Positions 1-13,400 of a DNA stretch of 64,000 nt are shown in pieces (within the stretch, counting starts at the first letter, position 1; every line of letters begins with the position of its first letter). The DNA comes from Okapia johnstoni. Its lineage: Eukaryota; Chordata; Mammalia; Artiodactyla; Giraffidae. The stretch spans positions 53,200,001 to 53,264,000 of the forward strand of contig CM044320.1 of NCBI GenBank assembly GCA_024291935.2. The letters run 5' to 3'. A program made the translations under genes and the position numbers. The notes below the pieces were generated by a model. That model did no database searches. It saw only the letters and a program-made list of their open reading frames with translations, and was not told the origin of the DNA.

Positions 1-1902
1 TGTACACATTTACAAATGTACACATTATGTATATGTATATTAATGTACCTTTAAGATGTTATGATTTAGACTACATCTGTTTTCTGTTTAAAAACTAAAA
101 ATAAAGAACATAATTAGAGATAGTCTGTCACAAGAATAATACGTGTCAAACTTCTAAAAGAAACAAAACTAATTCTTTTAGCAATCAAATAGTTTACAAT
201 TAAAAGAATTTACTTCATTAAACATTGACTATATTTCCAAGCATTGTGTAAGGTACTTTGCATATTTAATCCTTTAAATATTCCTCTGTGTAAGACACTA
301 TGGTAGGCTCACTTTTAAAAACAAGTCTATCAGAAAGGAAGCAATGCTGGCAATGTTTACCTTTTATTGCCAATTGAAGTTTTGTTTTGTGTCTAAGAAA
401 CCCTTAGTTCACTAATCTGGAAGAGATACCATGTTCTAGGCAAGAATGTACCAATTATGCACTCCATCTCTTACCTGATTTTCATCAGTAATTATTATGG
501 AATGTCCATAAACTAAAGTTAGCAAGAAATGCAAGATCTGTGGGTCACAAGAATGTGAATTTTGAACATTTTATTCCATTTCTTGTTGGAAGCAGTTTTC
601 AAAATGGAGAAAAGCAATTTCACTTAAATTACTACAGTTGATAGGAAGCACATAGACATGATTTTGTTTGATGAGTTTGCTTATAGCTGTTCTCTATGCA
701 TATTTTCCTTGGTTTGGTCTTATCCAGTGAAATACACATAAACCTCACCCCTGGCATTGCGGAGTCACATAACCAGGGACCTTTAAGGAACCCTAAATGC
801 ATGGTCTTAGAACATTGGGGAGAGCAGACTATCTGGTTCTTCTAGTTCTACCTAATCCAACTCGAGGTGAAGTCACTTGGACTCCTGTATCTTTGGAGAA
901 TCTGTTAGATCTGAAGTGAAAAGAGCTGGTGTCTGGAGGATAGAAGGAACTTTGCAGATGTGTGAAGTGTGTCTGGGATTTATAACAACCTCAGAGAGAG
1001 AGGTGAGTGTCAGTGTTCCTTCAAGCTCAGTGAGGTTGGGTTCCCTTTGCTCACCAGCAATAGATGCAGACTTATCTGACAACAGGCGAGGGTATGAAAT
1101 CGTAGGTACTCTGATCATTCTTCTTGATGGAATTGATCATTATGACAGATGGATGCGGAAACAAAGAAATGCTCTACATATTAGGTGAATGGATATGTCT
1201 AGATGGTGTTAAAAGAGACTTTTCTTTCTTCCTCCTGTCTTCCTAGTGTTTACTTTCAAAGTTTGCCACAAGATCAAAATGTCAAGACCTTAACCACATT
1301 GTCCAAGCTGTATTTCTCAGAAAACTGGCATCCCATTAGGCTTTAATAATTAACCAAAAGAAAGTCGGTTTTGTGTTGAAATAAATATAAGAATTTGAGC
1401 AGGTTTCTTTATTCTAGGTCTTTTCAGAGCCTTCAGAAGGCTAATGTTCCTGGTGACTCTCCCAAAACAGGCATGTAACATGCCATGGTTCTCAAATTTA
1501 CTTCACTAAGAAGCCGTTTTCCGACAGTGTTCCTAACGACTTCTCACTGGGCGCTACTGTTGCTCAGGAATCATTGTTTAACGCTGCTTCATGCTCCAGC
1601 TGAAATGTGAGGGTGGGGCATACAGTAAAAGGGGAAATCAGATTTTTTTATCCACAGATCTACTTTTGCTACTCGAAAAGAACTGAAGAAATGGGAGGCA
1701 TTTTTACTTTTAAAAACAACGCATCTAAGAACAATGCTGCAATTGTAATGACTTCTTAATGACTTGATTTATGAGTCAGGGTAAATTCTGCCTGAAATAT
1801 GTTAGAAAAATGGATCTCATTTTGAACCTCTGTTCCAAAGGCAGTTTCAAACATAAATGTAAAAAAAGGAAGTGAGTATCATTCTGATTTTAAAAAGAAT
1901 TC

Positions 1903-2196
1903 AGAGGCTTTCCTGGTAGATCAGTGGTGAAGAATCCACCTGCCAGTACAGAGTTCGATCCTTGCTCCGGGAAGATCCCACATGCCACAGAGCAACTAGG
2001 CCCTTGTGCCACAACTATTGAGCCTGTGCTCTAGAGCTGGGAGCCGCAAATAGACCAATGCTCTGCAGCAAGAGAAGCCATGGCAGTGAGAAGCCTGCAC
2101 ACTGCAACGAACAGTAACCCCCGCTTGCTGCAACTAGAGAAAAAACCTATGCAGCAACCAAGACCAAGTGCAGCCAAAAATAAAATTACATATACA
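1903..2196 (+). repeat. CHR-type SINE (tRNA-Glu derived)
   Basis: Diverged head (GCTTTCCTGGTAGATCAGTGG), B-box-like TTCGATCC, a body with the repeated 'ctgcaacta/gagaagcc' phrases, and an A-rich tail. Flanked by an AAAAAGAATTC duplication near 1892-1902 and 2198-2208. Confidence 0.8.
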
Positions 2197-2293
2197 AAAA
2201 AAGAATTCTAGACCTAAAAACAAGAATTTGGGAGCAACTCTTTTTAACTTTGAAAAAATTTGTAGGATTAAATGCTCTATAAATGCACTTTGT

Positions 2294-2505
2294 GCATATC
2301 GCTTCAGTTGTGTCCTACTCTGCAACCCCATGGACCATAGCCCACCAGGCTCCTCTGTCCGTGGGATTTCCCAGGGAAGAATACTGGGATGGGTTGCCAT
2401 TTCCTCCTCCAGGGGGTTTTCCCGACCCAGGGATCAAACCCACATCCCTTCCGTCTCCTGCATTGCTGGTGAGTTCTTTACCGCTAGCACCACCTGGGAA
2501 CTAGC
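2294..2505 (-). repeat. Bov-tA SINE, reversed
   Basis: Reads as the complement of the Bov-tA unit, with TGGGTTTGATCCCTGGGTCG and GGCAACCCATCCCAGTATTC on the - strand. Confidence 0.85.
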
Positions 2506-2769
2506 CATGTAAATATCTATCTAGGTATCCTAATGGGCGTATATTACAGACTTATTTGTATGTATTTCTAACTTATTCTTGTTGTGGGTACTGCTAATCC
2601 TTTTACAAAAAGGTGGACTATAATTAATAAATACTATCCCAGAGGCTAGACTTACTCAGACCAGGCAAATGGAACTGAGGACTATCTGGTATTTATGGAA
2701 ACTTCTTGATTCCCACATTGTCCCACCACCAAACCACCCTGAGCATAACGCTGCAAAAACTACAGTTGG

Positions 2770-2876
2770 AGGCCAAGAATCCCAGGATCTGGGCTCTTCT
2801 CCACCACTGAATAACTGCATGACCTTGGGCAAGTCTTGTGACTTCACCACCTCAGCTTTCTCATCTGTGTGACATA
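2770..2876 (+). repeat. MIR remnant
   Basis: The core 'tgaccttgggcaagt...tttctcatctgtg' is typical of mammalian-wide interspersed repeats in forward orientation. Confidence 0.65.
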
Positions 2877-3009
2877 TCACTGCCTAAATGAAGGGGGGAA
2901 GTGGAACCACAGTAGTCTCTAGGCTTTTAGCTCCAGGATCTGTGGCTATAGCAGCACTGGTTCTGGAACTCCTGATTCTGTGCTTGCCTCAGTAACAGCT
3001 TTGAGGGCT

Positions 3010-3168
3010 GGGCCAGGGTTTGATCCCTGGGTCAGGAAGATCCCCTGAAGAAGGGAATGGCAACCCACTCCAGCATTCTTGCCTGGAGAATCCTATGGAC
3101 AGAGAAAGCTGGTGGGCTACAGTTCACAGGATCACAAAGAGTCGGACACAGCTGAGCAACTAACACTA
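3010..3168 (+). repeat. Bov-tA SINE
   Basis: Contains TTTGATCCCTGGGTCAGGAA and the BovA body ending 'agtcggacacagctgagcaac'. The head is degraded. Confidence 0.85.
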
Positions 3169-3429
3169 CTACGTGCAGACAGAACAAGAAAGTCCAGAAT
3201 TGTTGGAACGGATGCTTGCTAAGTCACTAATACTCAGGGGATGGTCCTTTATTCTGGCATTCATTAGAAGTAACACTTTCAGAATCATGGAGCTAGGGTA
3301 CACACGTCAATGACCATAGGTTTGCTCCATAAGGATCTTCTCCATACAAGGTTCCAGAGAAAATTATTTCACCTTTCTCAGCAATAAGTTTAAGTTCCTC
3401 ACACTCAAGACCCTTAAAAAGTAGAATTT

Positions 3430-3757
3430 GGGACTTCCCTGGTGATACAATGGATAAGAATCCACCTGCCAGTGCAAGGGACATGGTTTCGATCTCTGGT
3501 CAGGGAAGATTCCACATGCCACACAGCAGCTGAGCCTGGGCCACAGCTACTGAGCCTGCTCTCTAGAGCCCACAAGCCGCAAGTAATGAGCCTGCATGCT
3601 GCAGCTACTAAAGCCTGCCTGCCTGGAGCCTGTGCTGTGCAGCGAGAAGCCACTGCAATGAGAATCCTGCACACCGCAACTAGAGAGTAGCCCCCACCTG
3701 ACATAACTAGAGAAAGCCTAGCACAGCCAAAAATACGTGAATTAATTAAGATGTTTT
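3430..3757 (+). repeat. CHR-type SINE with target duplication
   Basis: GGGACTTCCCTGGTGATACA head and CHR body. Flanked by AAAAGTAGAATTT at 3417-3429 and 3758-3770, marking a clean insertion. Confidence 0.88.
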
Positions 3758-3989
3758 AAAAGTAGAATTTTGTAACTTTTAAGTTTATGTTTTAAATATT
3801 AAATTTTTCAGAATTGTATTCTCTGTTCTAAAGCAAGTATAGCATCCTTTTGAATCTCTCCTGAGGGCATAGAGGGTGTCAGGCCTAGTGACTGCCATTG
3901 CCAGGTGTGGTCAAAAAATTATTAACATAATAAAAGTAAATGATTAAAATAAATAATGTACGTTCTTTATAAGTAACATAAATTTAGGT

Positions 3990-4122
3990 TATTTATTCCT
4001 TGAAACAATTCTATGAAGTATGACCCTCATTTGATTTAGGAAATGGAGGCTCAGGAGGGTTATTTACCCAAGTCCACACAGTTAGTAAATGGCAGAGCTG
4101 GGATTTTAATCTAGTTTCTACC
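3990..4122 (-). repeat. MIR, reversed
   Basis: Contains 'aaatggaggctcaggagggtt...cacacagttagtaaatggcagagctggga', the reverse of the MIR core. Confidence 0.75.
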
Positions 4123-4339
4123 AAATGCTTTCAATATGAATAGGTGAATGAATAGGTCGATATTTCACATTCATTTTTAAAGAAGTCAGTTTTACATATT
4201 GCTAATTCTGTTTATAAAACTGATACATATGACTGTGTTGGGTTCATAGTCTACTGGATCAAGAGTCAAGAAGGCAGAAGAGGTTATTTTACATAGAATG
4301 TTTTATTTATAACTGGTAATGACTTTTCTTCTTGATTAG

Positions 4340-4444
4340 GTGTCTGTCCCCAAAGAACTGGTGGCACTTATGAGTGCCATTCGTGATGGAGAAGCACCTG
4401 ACCCAGAAGACCCAAGCAGGAAAATTTACAGATTCCACCAAAAA
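4340..4444 (+). CDS. LTA4H: LTA4H exon 5, residues 161-195
   Basis: Phase 0-0 exon of 105 nt after acceptor TTAG and before donor GTAAGA. It encodes [20 protein letters not shown] and onward, part of the N-terminal saddle-like beta domain. The numbering assumes the 19-exon structure known for the human gene. Confidence 0.95.
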
Positions 4445-7400
4445 GTAAGATCTTGGGGTCTAGATTTTGTGTTTATTTGGTGGTGAACTCCAGATAGCTT
4501 CTCATTTGGAAAGCAAAGTGGCTTTTGAAATGTTTCAGAATTTAGAAAGCAGCTTCTGCTTTTTTTCATTTCTTTTTCTTTTGCTCTTTTGAAATATTTG
4601 GTTTTGCTTGCCACATTGTATTGAAGAAGGAAGGTGCTGGGTAGTATGGTAGGGGGTGTGCCTGATGCCATTTTTGCTCATCTAGTCAGTAGCAGGTTTC
4701 TTGTTTCTAAGTTACTTTGACCTGCCCTGGTACCGAACTGTGGGTATGTGTTGGCATTGTGTTCACAGATGGAAGGGCTATCTTAGACCCAAAAACAGTT
4801 ACAGTCCTTTAAGTTACAATTCCTAGGTAGCTGGAAGTTTGACTTCTATCTTTGACTTTTAATGAATTGTGTGTGTGTGTCTCTTTGCATGTGTACATTA
4901 ATGCTTTTTAAAATCATCCTCCTTAGCAGAGCTTGTAATTGAATCACAGTGGACAATTTTGCCCCCACCCCAGCTTCTGGGATTCTAAAACCTTTAGCAT
5001 CCTTTCATTGCTGGATTATTTTGTATGTCTCTCAAATATGCCAGGAGTGATTTCAAAAAACCAATTTAAAATGAAGTTTTTTAATTCAAGAAGAAAGGAC
5101 AAAACAAAGAGGAAAGCACAATTGCCTTCTTATATGTTAATTTTTGTGAAATGCTTAAGATGTACCTTGTAATACTGTGCTATCATATTTTTTACATTTC
5201 AGAAGCTTTCCTTCCTAATAGGATAAAAGGGAAATAGATGTTTTGAAAGTTCTTATATTGCAATTTTGAACTGCTAGACCCCTCAAAAATGGGAACCATT
5301 TGAGAAGTACCAAAAGAAAGGAATCTAGACTAATGTTTGGAGATTTGAAAGGAAACTTTCTTTTGAATATGAATTGTCTTATTCTGTTAACATTCTTAAT
5401 CACTAATTCGAGCATGTGCTGTGTGTCTTGTTTGCCCCTTCAGGTTCCAATCCCCTGCTACCTGATTGCTTTGGTTGTGGGAGCTTTAGAAAGCAGGTGA
5501 GCTTTTGAACAAATTTTGAAGTATACACAAAGATCAAACCTTAGGTGTCTTGACCCTCTGTCGGGATTGTTAGATCACTTTTGTGTTTCTCAAGATAACA
5601 AGCTGACAGCTCTAGAAATATTCAAATCTAATCGTGAAATGTGAATCACAAATTAATTTTAAATTAAAAGATCTTTACCAGTCACCCCTTGGACTTTCCA
5701 AGTATTAGAGAAAAGAGGAAATAGAGGAAAACAACAGATTGGGAAAGATTAGAGATCTCTTCAAGAAAATTAGAGATACCAAAGGAACATTTCATGCAAA
5801 GATAGGCTCGATAAAGGACAGAAATGGTATGGACCTAACAGAAGCAAAAGATATTAAGAAGAGGTGGCAAGAATACACAGAAGAACTGTACAAAAAAGAT
5901 CTTCACGACCCAGATAATCATGATGGTGTGATCACTCACCTAGAGCCAGACATCCTGTAATGTGAAGTCAAGTGGGCCTTAGAAAGCATCACTACGAACA
6001 AAGCTAGTGGTGGTGATGGAATTCCAGTTGAGCTATTTCAAATCCTCAAAGGTGATGCTGTGAAAGTGCTGCACTCGATATGCCAGCAAATTTGGAAAAC
6101 TCAGCAGTGGCCACAGGACTGGAAAAGGTCAGTTTTCGTTCCAATCCCAAAGAAAGGCAATGCCAAAGAATGCTCAAACTACCGCACAATTGCACTCATC
6201 TCACATGCTAGTAAAGTAATGCTCAAAATTCTCCAAGCCAGGCTTCAGCAATATGTGAACCGTGAACTTCCAGATGTTCAAGCTGGTTTTAGAAAAGGCA
6301 GAGGAACCAGAGATCAAATTGCCAATATCCGCTGGATCATCGAAAAAGCAAGAGAGTTCCAGAAAAACATCTATTTCTGCTTTATTGACTATGCCAAAGA
6401 CTTTGACTGTGTGGATCACAATAAACTGTGGAAAATTCTCCAAGAGATGGGAATACCAGACCATCTGACCTGTCTCTTGAGAAACCTGTATGCAGGTCAG
6501 GAAGCAACAGTTAGAACTGGACATGGAACAACAGACTGGTTCCAAATAGGAAAAGGAGTACATCAAGGCTGTATATTGTCACCCTGCTTATTTAACTTAT
6601 ATGCAGAGTACATCATGAGAAACGCTGGGCTGGAAGAAACACAAGCTGGAATCAAGATTGCCGGGAGAAATATCAATAACCTCAGATATGCAGATGACAC
6701 CACCCTTATGGCAGAAAGTGAAGAAGAACTAAAGAGCCTCTTGATGAAGGTGAAAGAGGAGAGTGAAAAAGTTGGCTTAAAGCTCAACGTTCAGAAAACT
6801 AAGGTCATGGCATCTGGTCCCATCACTTCATGGGAAATAGATGGGGAAACAGTGGAAACAGTGTCAGACTTTATTTTTTTGGGCTCCAGAATCACTGCTG
6901 ATGGTGATTGCAGCCGTGAAATTAAAAGATGCTTACTCCTTGGAAGGAAGGTTATGGCCAACCTAGATAGCATATTTAAAAATAGAGACATTACTTTGCC
7001 AACAAAGGTCCCTCTAGTCAAGGCTATGGTTTTTCCGGTAATCATGTATGGATGTGAGAGTTGGACGGTGAAGAAAGCTGAGCGCCGAAGAATTGATGCT
7101 TTTGAACTGTGGTGTTGGAGAAGACTCTTGAGAGTCCCTTGGACTGCAAGGAGATCCAATCAATCCATCCTAAAAGAGATCAATCCTGGGTGTTCATTGG
7201 AAGGTCTGATGTTGAAGCTGAAACTCCAATACTTTGGCCACATCATGCGAAGGGTTGACTCATTGGAAAAGACCCTGATGCTGGGTAGGATTGAGGGCGG
7301 GAGGAGAAGGGGATGACAGAGGATGAGGTGGTTGGATGGCATCACCGACTCGATGGACATGGGTTTGGGTAGACTCCGGGAGTTGGTGATGGACAGAGAG

Positions 7401-10400
7401 GCCTGGCGTGCTGCAATTCACGGGGTCGCAAAGAGTCGGACACGACTGAGCGACTGAACTGAACTGAACCAGTCACCCCTTGGACTTTCCAAGTATTAGA
7501 GAATGAGCATACTCTTACTGTTAATCTGGAGTCTAAAACAAGTTTAAACAAGTCAATCCTCATAACCTTCATTTTTTTCACCCTTCAAATTACAACATCC
7601 CCCTTCCTACCTCATTGGGTAATTATGTGCAACAAATGAGATAAACTATTTTAAAGCACTTGGAAGCCTATGAATATTACAGAAATATAAGATATTTTGT
7701 TAAAGTTTTACCAGCAGCTAGAGTGCCCTTTTCCTAATTTCTTGTTTGTTCTTATTTCTAAACAACTGAAGACTAAGAATGGCTGTATAGTAATCACATT
7801 CTTTAAATTGCCAGAAATGTGGACATGGTGGACATGTCAGGCAAACACAGCTCCTGGTCCAGCTCTCGAAGTTAACTATGAATATCCTTGGGTAGCTCAC
7901 TTCTCAGGGTGAGCATCTGTGAGCATCAGGATGAATACTCACCAAGACATACCCACATCTCACTTCAGAGGATGCTGAAGGTTTTGGGGTTTTATCTTCT
8001 TCACCTAAAACCTAGAAATAATCATATGTACTTCAAAGGTTTTTTGTGAGGATTGATAGACCCAACATATGTAAAGCTCCTGACATAGGAGACACTCGCT
8101 AAATAATAATTATCATCATTGTCACAGCAGTTGCCAATTAGCAGGTCTCATTAGGTACCAGCTCCAATGCATCAGGCTTCCCTAGTGGCTCAGCTGGTAA
8201 AGAATCTGCCCACAGTGCGGGAGAGCTGGGTTCGATCCCTGGAGGATCCTCTGGAGAAGGGAAAGGCTACCCCCTCCAGTGTTCTGGCCTGGAGAATTCC
8301 ATGGACTGTATAGTTCATGGGATCACAAAGAGTCAGACACGACTGAGCGACTTTCATTTTCACTTTCCAGTGCATCAACCTCTTGAATCCTCACAACTCT
8401 GTGAAATGAACTCAATTACTCTTTCTCATTCTACCAATAAAAAAAAAACTCAGTGAGTTTAAATAACTGGCTCAGAATAGCAGAGCTAGAAAATATCAGA
8501 GCTAGGACCCATCCTAGGCCATCTGATGTTGGAGCCCCTGTAGCTTAGAACTCTGCTCTCTGGAGGAACAGCCACTAACCTACAGGAGGCTTGATGTGCT
8601 GAAAGTGTAAACCACACACTGGATTTCTAAAGACTTAATATGAAAAAAAAGAATGCAAAATATTTTACTAATAATCCTTTATCCTGATTACATGTCAAGA
8701 TGATAATATTTTGGATATATTGGGTTAAACAAAATATAGTATTAAAATCGATTTCAGTCTTCATTTTGCTTTTTTAAAAAAATGTGGCTACTAGACAATT
8801 TAAAATTACACACGTGGCTCACATTTGCAGCTCTCATTAATTTATATTGCATAGCACTGGTTACCATTTCTATTCACAGTGGTCTACAGACCAATAGCTT
8901 TGGCATCTCCTGGGAGTTAGTTAGAAATGCAAGGACTTCCCTGGTGGTGCAGTGGCTAAGACTCCATTTTCCCAATGCAGGGGGCCTGGGTTCAATCCCT
9001 GGTTGAGGAACTAGATCCCACATGCTGCAACTATGGCCTGGCACAGCCAAATAAATAAATATTTTTAAAAAAGAGAAAGAAATACAAGTCTTGGGTCCTG
9101 TCCCAGACCTGCTACATCAAACTTTGTATTTCCACAAGCTCTCCAAATAACTGTATGCACGTTGATGTTTGAGAGACACTGCCCTAGAATCCACTGCCTT
9201 TCTGGGGAAGAATATCAAGGCTAAGTCTTATTGTTTGGGGTTTGCATTGCATACAATTTTTAAGATGAAGTTTAGATGAAAAAAATTTTTTTTGAGTTCT
9301 AGTCCTGTATGTGATATATAGTTACATTTGTTTCTTCCTTTTATTTAAATTGTGGTTTTAAAAGAGAAACACAAAATTACAATAACTAGCTTTAATATAT
9401 AGTTCAGTAGTCACTTGTGTCATTATGAAACAAATCTCCAAAACTTTTTCATCTTGAAAAATTGAACCTCTTACCCTTTAAACAACAGCTCCATTTCCAC
9501 CTCCTTCCAGTCCCTGGTAACCACTGTTCTGTTTTCTGTTTCACTGAGTTTGAGTACTTTAGCCACCTCATAAAGGGAATCATAGCGTATGAATCCGTCA
9601 GTAACTGCCTTATTGCACTTAGCATAATATCCTTAAGGTTCTTCCATGTTACAGCGTTTGGCAGGATTTCCTTCTCTTTCTGTTTATTTCTTCTACTATA
9701 AAAGTGATCAACTTTAAGTGCATAACAGAGTTTACATCCATTCCTATTCTAGAATAATCTCTTATTGAGCCGTGACTGGGTTTCTACAGTTGTAAGATTG
9801 AGGGAAGAAACTTAGATCCCTAAGGGTCTTACTTGAGCCAGTGAGCTAACCTTTGGGGGCACGTAACGTCTAGATTTTCACGTGGCTCAAGCTGCACCCC
9901 TTTATAGACAAGCAGATTTACTGCCGCATGTACAACAGGAGGTTTGTACCTCAGAAAACCCACTTAGCCTCACCTCCTCCCTATAAGCATGTGGTAAATC
10001 ATACTTCTGTCAGAATCCGTGTGCAGACACTTTCAGTCTTTCCTAGAACCAGGTGAGTAATTTGCCCTGAATTGCATTTTTATTGAGCCTTTTCATTTTG
10101 CAGGCAGATTGGCCCAAGGACGTTGGTGTGGTCTGAGAAAGAGCAGGTGGAAAAGTCTGCTTACGAATTTTCTGAGGTTGGTCATAAAGTTACCCTTCTT
10201 TAATAACAGTGATAGATAGTAGATATAAGATTTTGAGTATGAAATGAACGGTTTTAAGTAATGTGGTAAAAGAGTCAAAAGTGTATCTTATTTTATATGA
10301 GTTTGCAGTTGATGCATTTTTTTGGGTATCATTTTCATTTAAAATAGCATCATTAACTCATAGCCTTCATAGAAAGCAGTATGTACTTTTAGGAAATTTA

Positions 10401-13400
10401 TTATGGCAATCATTAAGATGTACAAATATATATGCATTCGTTTTCCAGACTGAATCTATGCTTAAAATTGCAGAAGACCTGGGAGGCCCATACATTTGGG
10501 GGCAGTATGACCTGTTGGTCCTGCCGCCGTCCTTTCCCTATGGCGGCATGGAAAACCCTTGCCTCACTTTTGTAACTCCTACTCTGCTGGTAAGTGTAAA
10601 TTTTTCTTCATCTGAAGTTGAATTTGCCTCAAACAGAAACCTAGATACGAAGAAACTTCAGCTCTTAATAATGTTTTTTTTTTTTTGAGTCTTTTCTCTT
10701 ATTTATGTAATCTTTGTTTCTGATTTTATTGTTTATTATAGTTACTATCATCATATCAATTTTCTAACTTGGCCATTTGGGAGAAAAAATATAGATTCAA
10801 GGTGCTTTGGGATGCTGGGACTGGAGGGTTGTGTAACAACAGCCTATTGATGGATTGTGTATCCAGAGAAAGAAACAATACCATTTATACTTGGCATGTA
10901 GGTTCTGGTTAAAAGCAAAACAAAACTGCATTTACCATGACTAGGGAAGAATTAGCCCATAGTATATAGCTATATTTTATATGCCTTTGTAAGCTACTTT
11001 AAATCCTTCCTAGAACCAAGTGAGTAATGGATTGGCAACTAAATAAATAAAACACACCATAGTAGACACAGGACACTACAAAATTTTCTTAAATATACTG
11101 TGGGTAAGAAGGAGAGAATGAAAGAAAATAAGGGTACATTAAAAAAAATGCAAGAGGAGAAATGTTTCTGGGAAATTAGAGACAAGTATACTGGCCTCCT
11201 GGTATTGGGAAAATTCCAAAGATTAAGGAGAGAAAGAATAATGCTATTTTTTAGTCCTGCATTTTAAAAAAATTTCCTCAATACATGTTGCTTTTGAACT
11301 ATTTGGAGTACAATAGCAGAAATACAGTGAACCATAAATGCCAGAATAGGTCTTGACATAGGCTGTCATTTAGATATAGTCTGTAATTCGATTTCTGAAA
11401 TACTAAGGTAATTTTCTTTATTTTTTTAGGCTGGTGACAAGTCACTTTCCAATGTAAGTTAAAATGTATTATCTTGTTGCAAGTCATTACTACACTGTTT
11501 TTTGTTTGTTTGTTTTTCTGAAACCATCCAACTTAATTTTTTTAATTAATTTATTTTTTAATTGAAGGATAATTGCTTTACAGAATTTTCTTGTTTTCTG
11601 TCAAACCTCAACGTGTATCAGCCATATACTACACTGTTAATTGCCTTAGATTTAAGAACATTTTATGGTTTGATCTCTTCATATATTTATGAAATATTTT
11701 TTAATGGAGTGATGTATCTATTTAGTATGTTTAAAACAATGCTTAATTTGTATTTTTTAAACTCTACAATACTTCATGTTTGGCTAAATTGTTGTTTTTT
11801 GTTTTTTTGCTGAACTGAATAATTCCTTGAATATCTCAGCTAATGTTAAAAAAACTGAAAATGTGGGGAAAAGATGAAATAAATTGAACAACATGGAATT
11901 GAAAAAAGTAGAATGCTTACATAATGAATTATTTTAGGTTAAGATAATCACTTCCACTATTTCCTTTAGGTTATAGCACATGAAATATCTCACAGTTGGA
12001 CAGGAAATCTAGTGACCAACAAAACTTGGGATCACTTTTGGTAAGATTTATTATTATTCTTTCTTTATTGGTTCTTGTTTTTGATTTCTTTCCCTGCCTT
12101 CCACCTCTCTGGATTGTGTGTTTATCTTTGCTACCATCTCTTTACAGGGTTGTTTTTTTTTTAATTCTGTAATATTTGTCACAGTATCAGATAGAATAGA
12201 GGTTTTCAGCTGATGCTATTTAGTTCGTGGGGTGGTCTCATTTGAACACAGGGACACATAAAACCAGAGCCACGGCTTTACTTCCCCCACTGCCATCTCC
12301 TGGGCTGGGCTTCCCATTGCTCTGAACTGAATGCAAGGAAGCCACGCAGAGCGGTCTGCTTAGACTGGAGTATTCACACTTTACAATTGCTTTGCTCTGT
12401 AGAAATGCCAAAAAGAAAATACCTTCTTGATCATATGCCTTTTTTCCTCAGCCATGCCAGTGTTTTTATTCTTCAATTTTTTTCAGGTTAAATGAAGGAC
12501 ATACCGTATACTTGGAACGCCACATTTGTGGGCGACTGTTCGGTGAAAAGTTTAGACATTTTCACGCTCTGGGCGGATGGGGAGAACTCCAGAATTCGGT
12601 AAATGAGTCATACTTCTAAAAGCATCCATCCCAGGTTGTGTAAGAGAAACTCAAAAGATTCAGATTGTAAGGCAGCTTTACTTTACACTGTACTAAATGG
12701 CATTAAGAAAGTCATTTTTACTGGTGTGGGAAACCCAGCAGATGCTGGTATTATGTTCTCTTGTTACATGTTAATCCTTATCCTGTGTATGGTTGTATTC
12801 ATGACTAGTTGGAGCTTACTGGGGCTTTGCAATGAATATATTTGATGACTCTGAATTTTATTTGGTGTATTTATGTCATTTTTAAATGCTCTCTCCTGAG
12901 AGCTGAATTTGCTACCCAGGCACTGAAACATTGTTCTAGTCTAGGCAAGAAATATTACAGAATCTTACACTAGTAGCCATTCCATTAATTGATTTCCAGA
13001 AATGTGTGCTAACATATCCTGTAATTACCAGTCTCTAAATTTAAGTTCTAGATTCCCCTAAAGTTACGACACTGAGTAAAGTAACACTTCCTTACTGACT
13101 TGTCTGCAAGGTGGTAACCAGACTTCGTATTTGAACTTTTCTCTGTGTCCTGCAGATAAAGACTTTTGGGGAGACCCATCCTTTCACCAAACTCGTGGTT
13201 GACCTGACGAACGTAGACCCTGACGTGGCATATTCTTCAGTTCCCTATGAGAAGGGCTTTGCTTTACTCTTTTACCTTGAACAGCTTCTTGGAGGACCAG
13301 GCAAGTAGTTGGCATTTTCTAATTTTTTTTCAAGAGTAATAAAATTTTTAACTACTGTTTTTGCTCTATCTTATCCTTCCAGTTCATTCTTTATGTAGCT

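Larger units (their letters stand above)
1..4339 (+). other. LTA4H: LTA4H intron 4 (partial), no exon seen
   Basis: AT-rich sequence upstream of the first recognisable LTA4H exon. I found no match to residues 1-160. Bases 1-1900 show no clear repeat. Beyond that are two CHR SINEs, Bov-tA copies and MIR remnants, listed separately. Confidence 0.7.

Noticed and set aside
877..1188. 103-codon open frame in the left LTA4H intron
   Set aside because: No similarity to LTA4H exons or any family I recognise, and no splice-site pattern around it.
6201..7360. Several minus-strand frames opposite the BovB reverse transcriptase
   Set aside because: Shadows of the + strand RT frame with no family similarity.
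10263..10688. 141-codon frame overlapping LTA4H exon 8
   Set aside because: It contains the exon in frame but extends through both introns; the splice sites at 10448 and 10590 define the real coding part.
11562..11813. 83-codon open frame in an LTA4H intron
   Set aside because: AT-rich, Phe/Leu-rich composition typical of chance frames; a fragment of old repeat is more likely.
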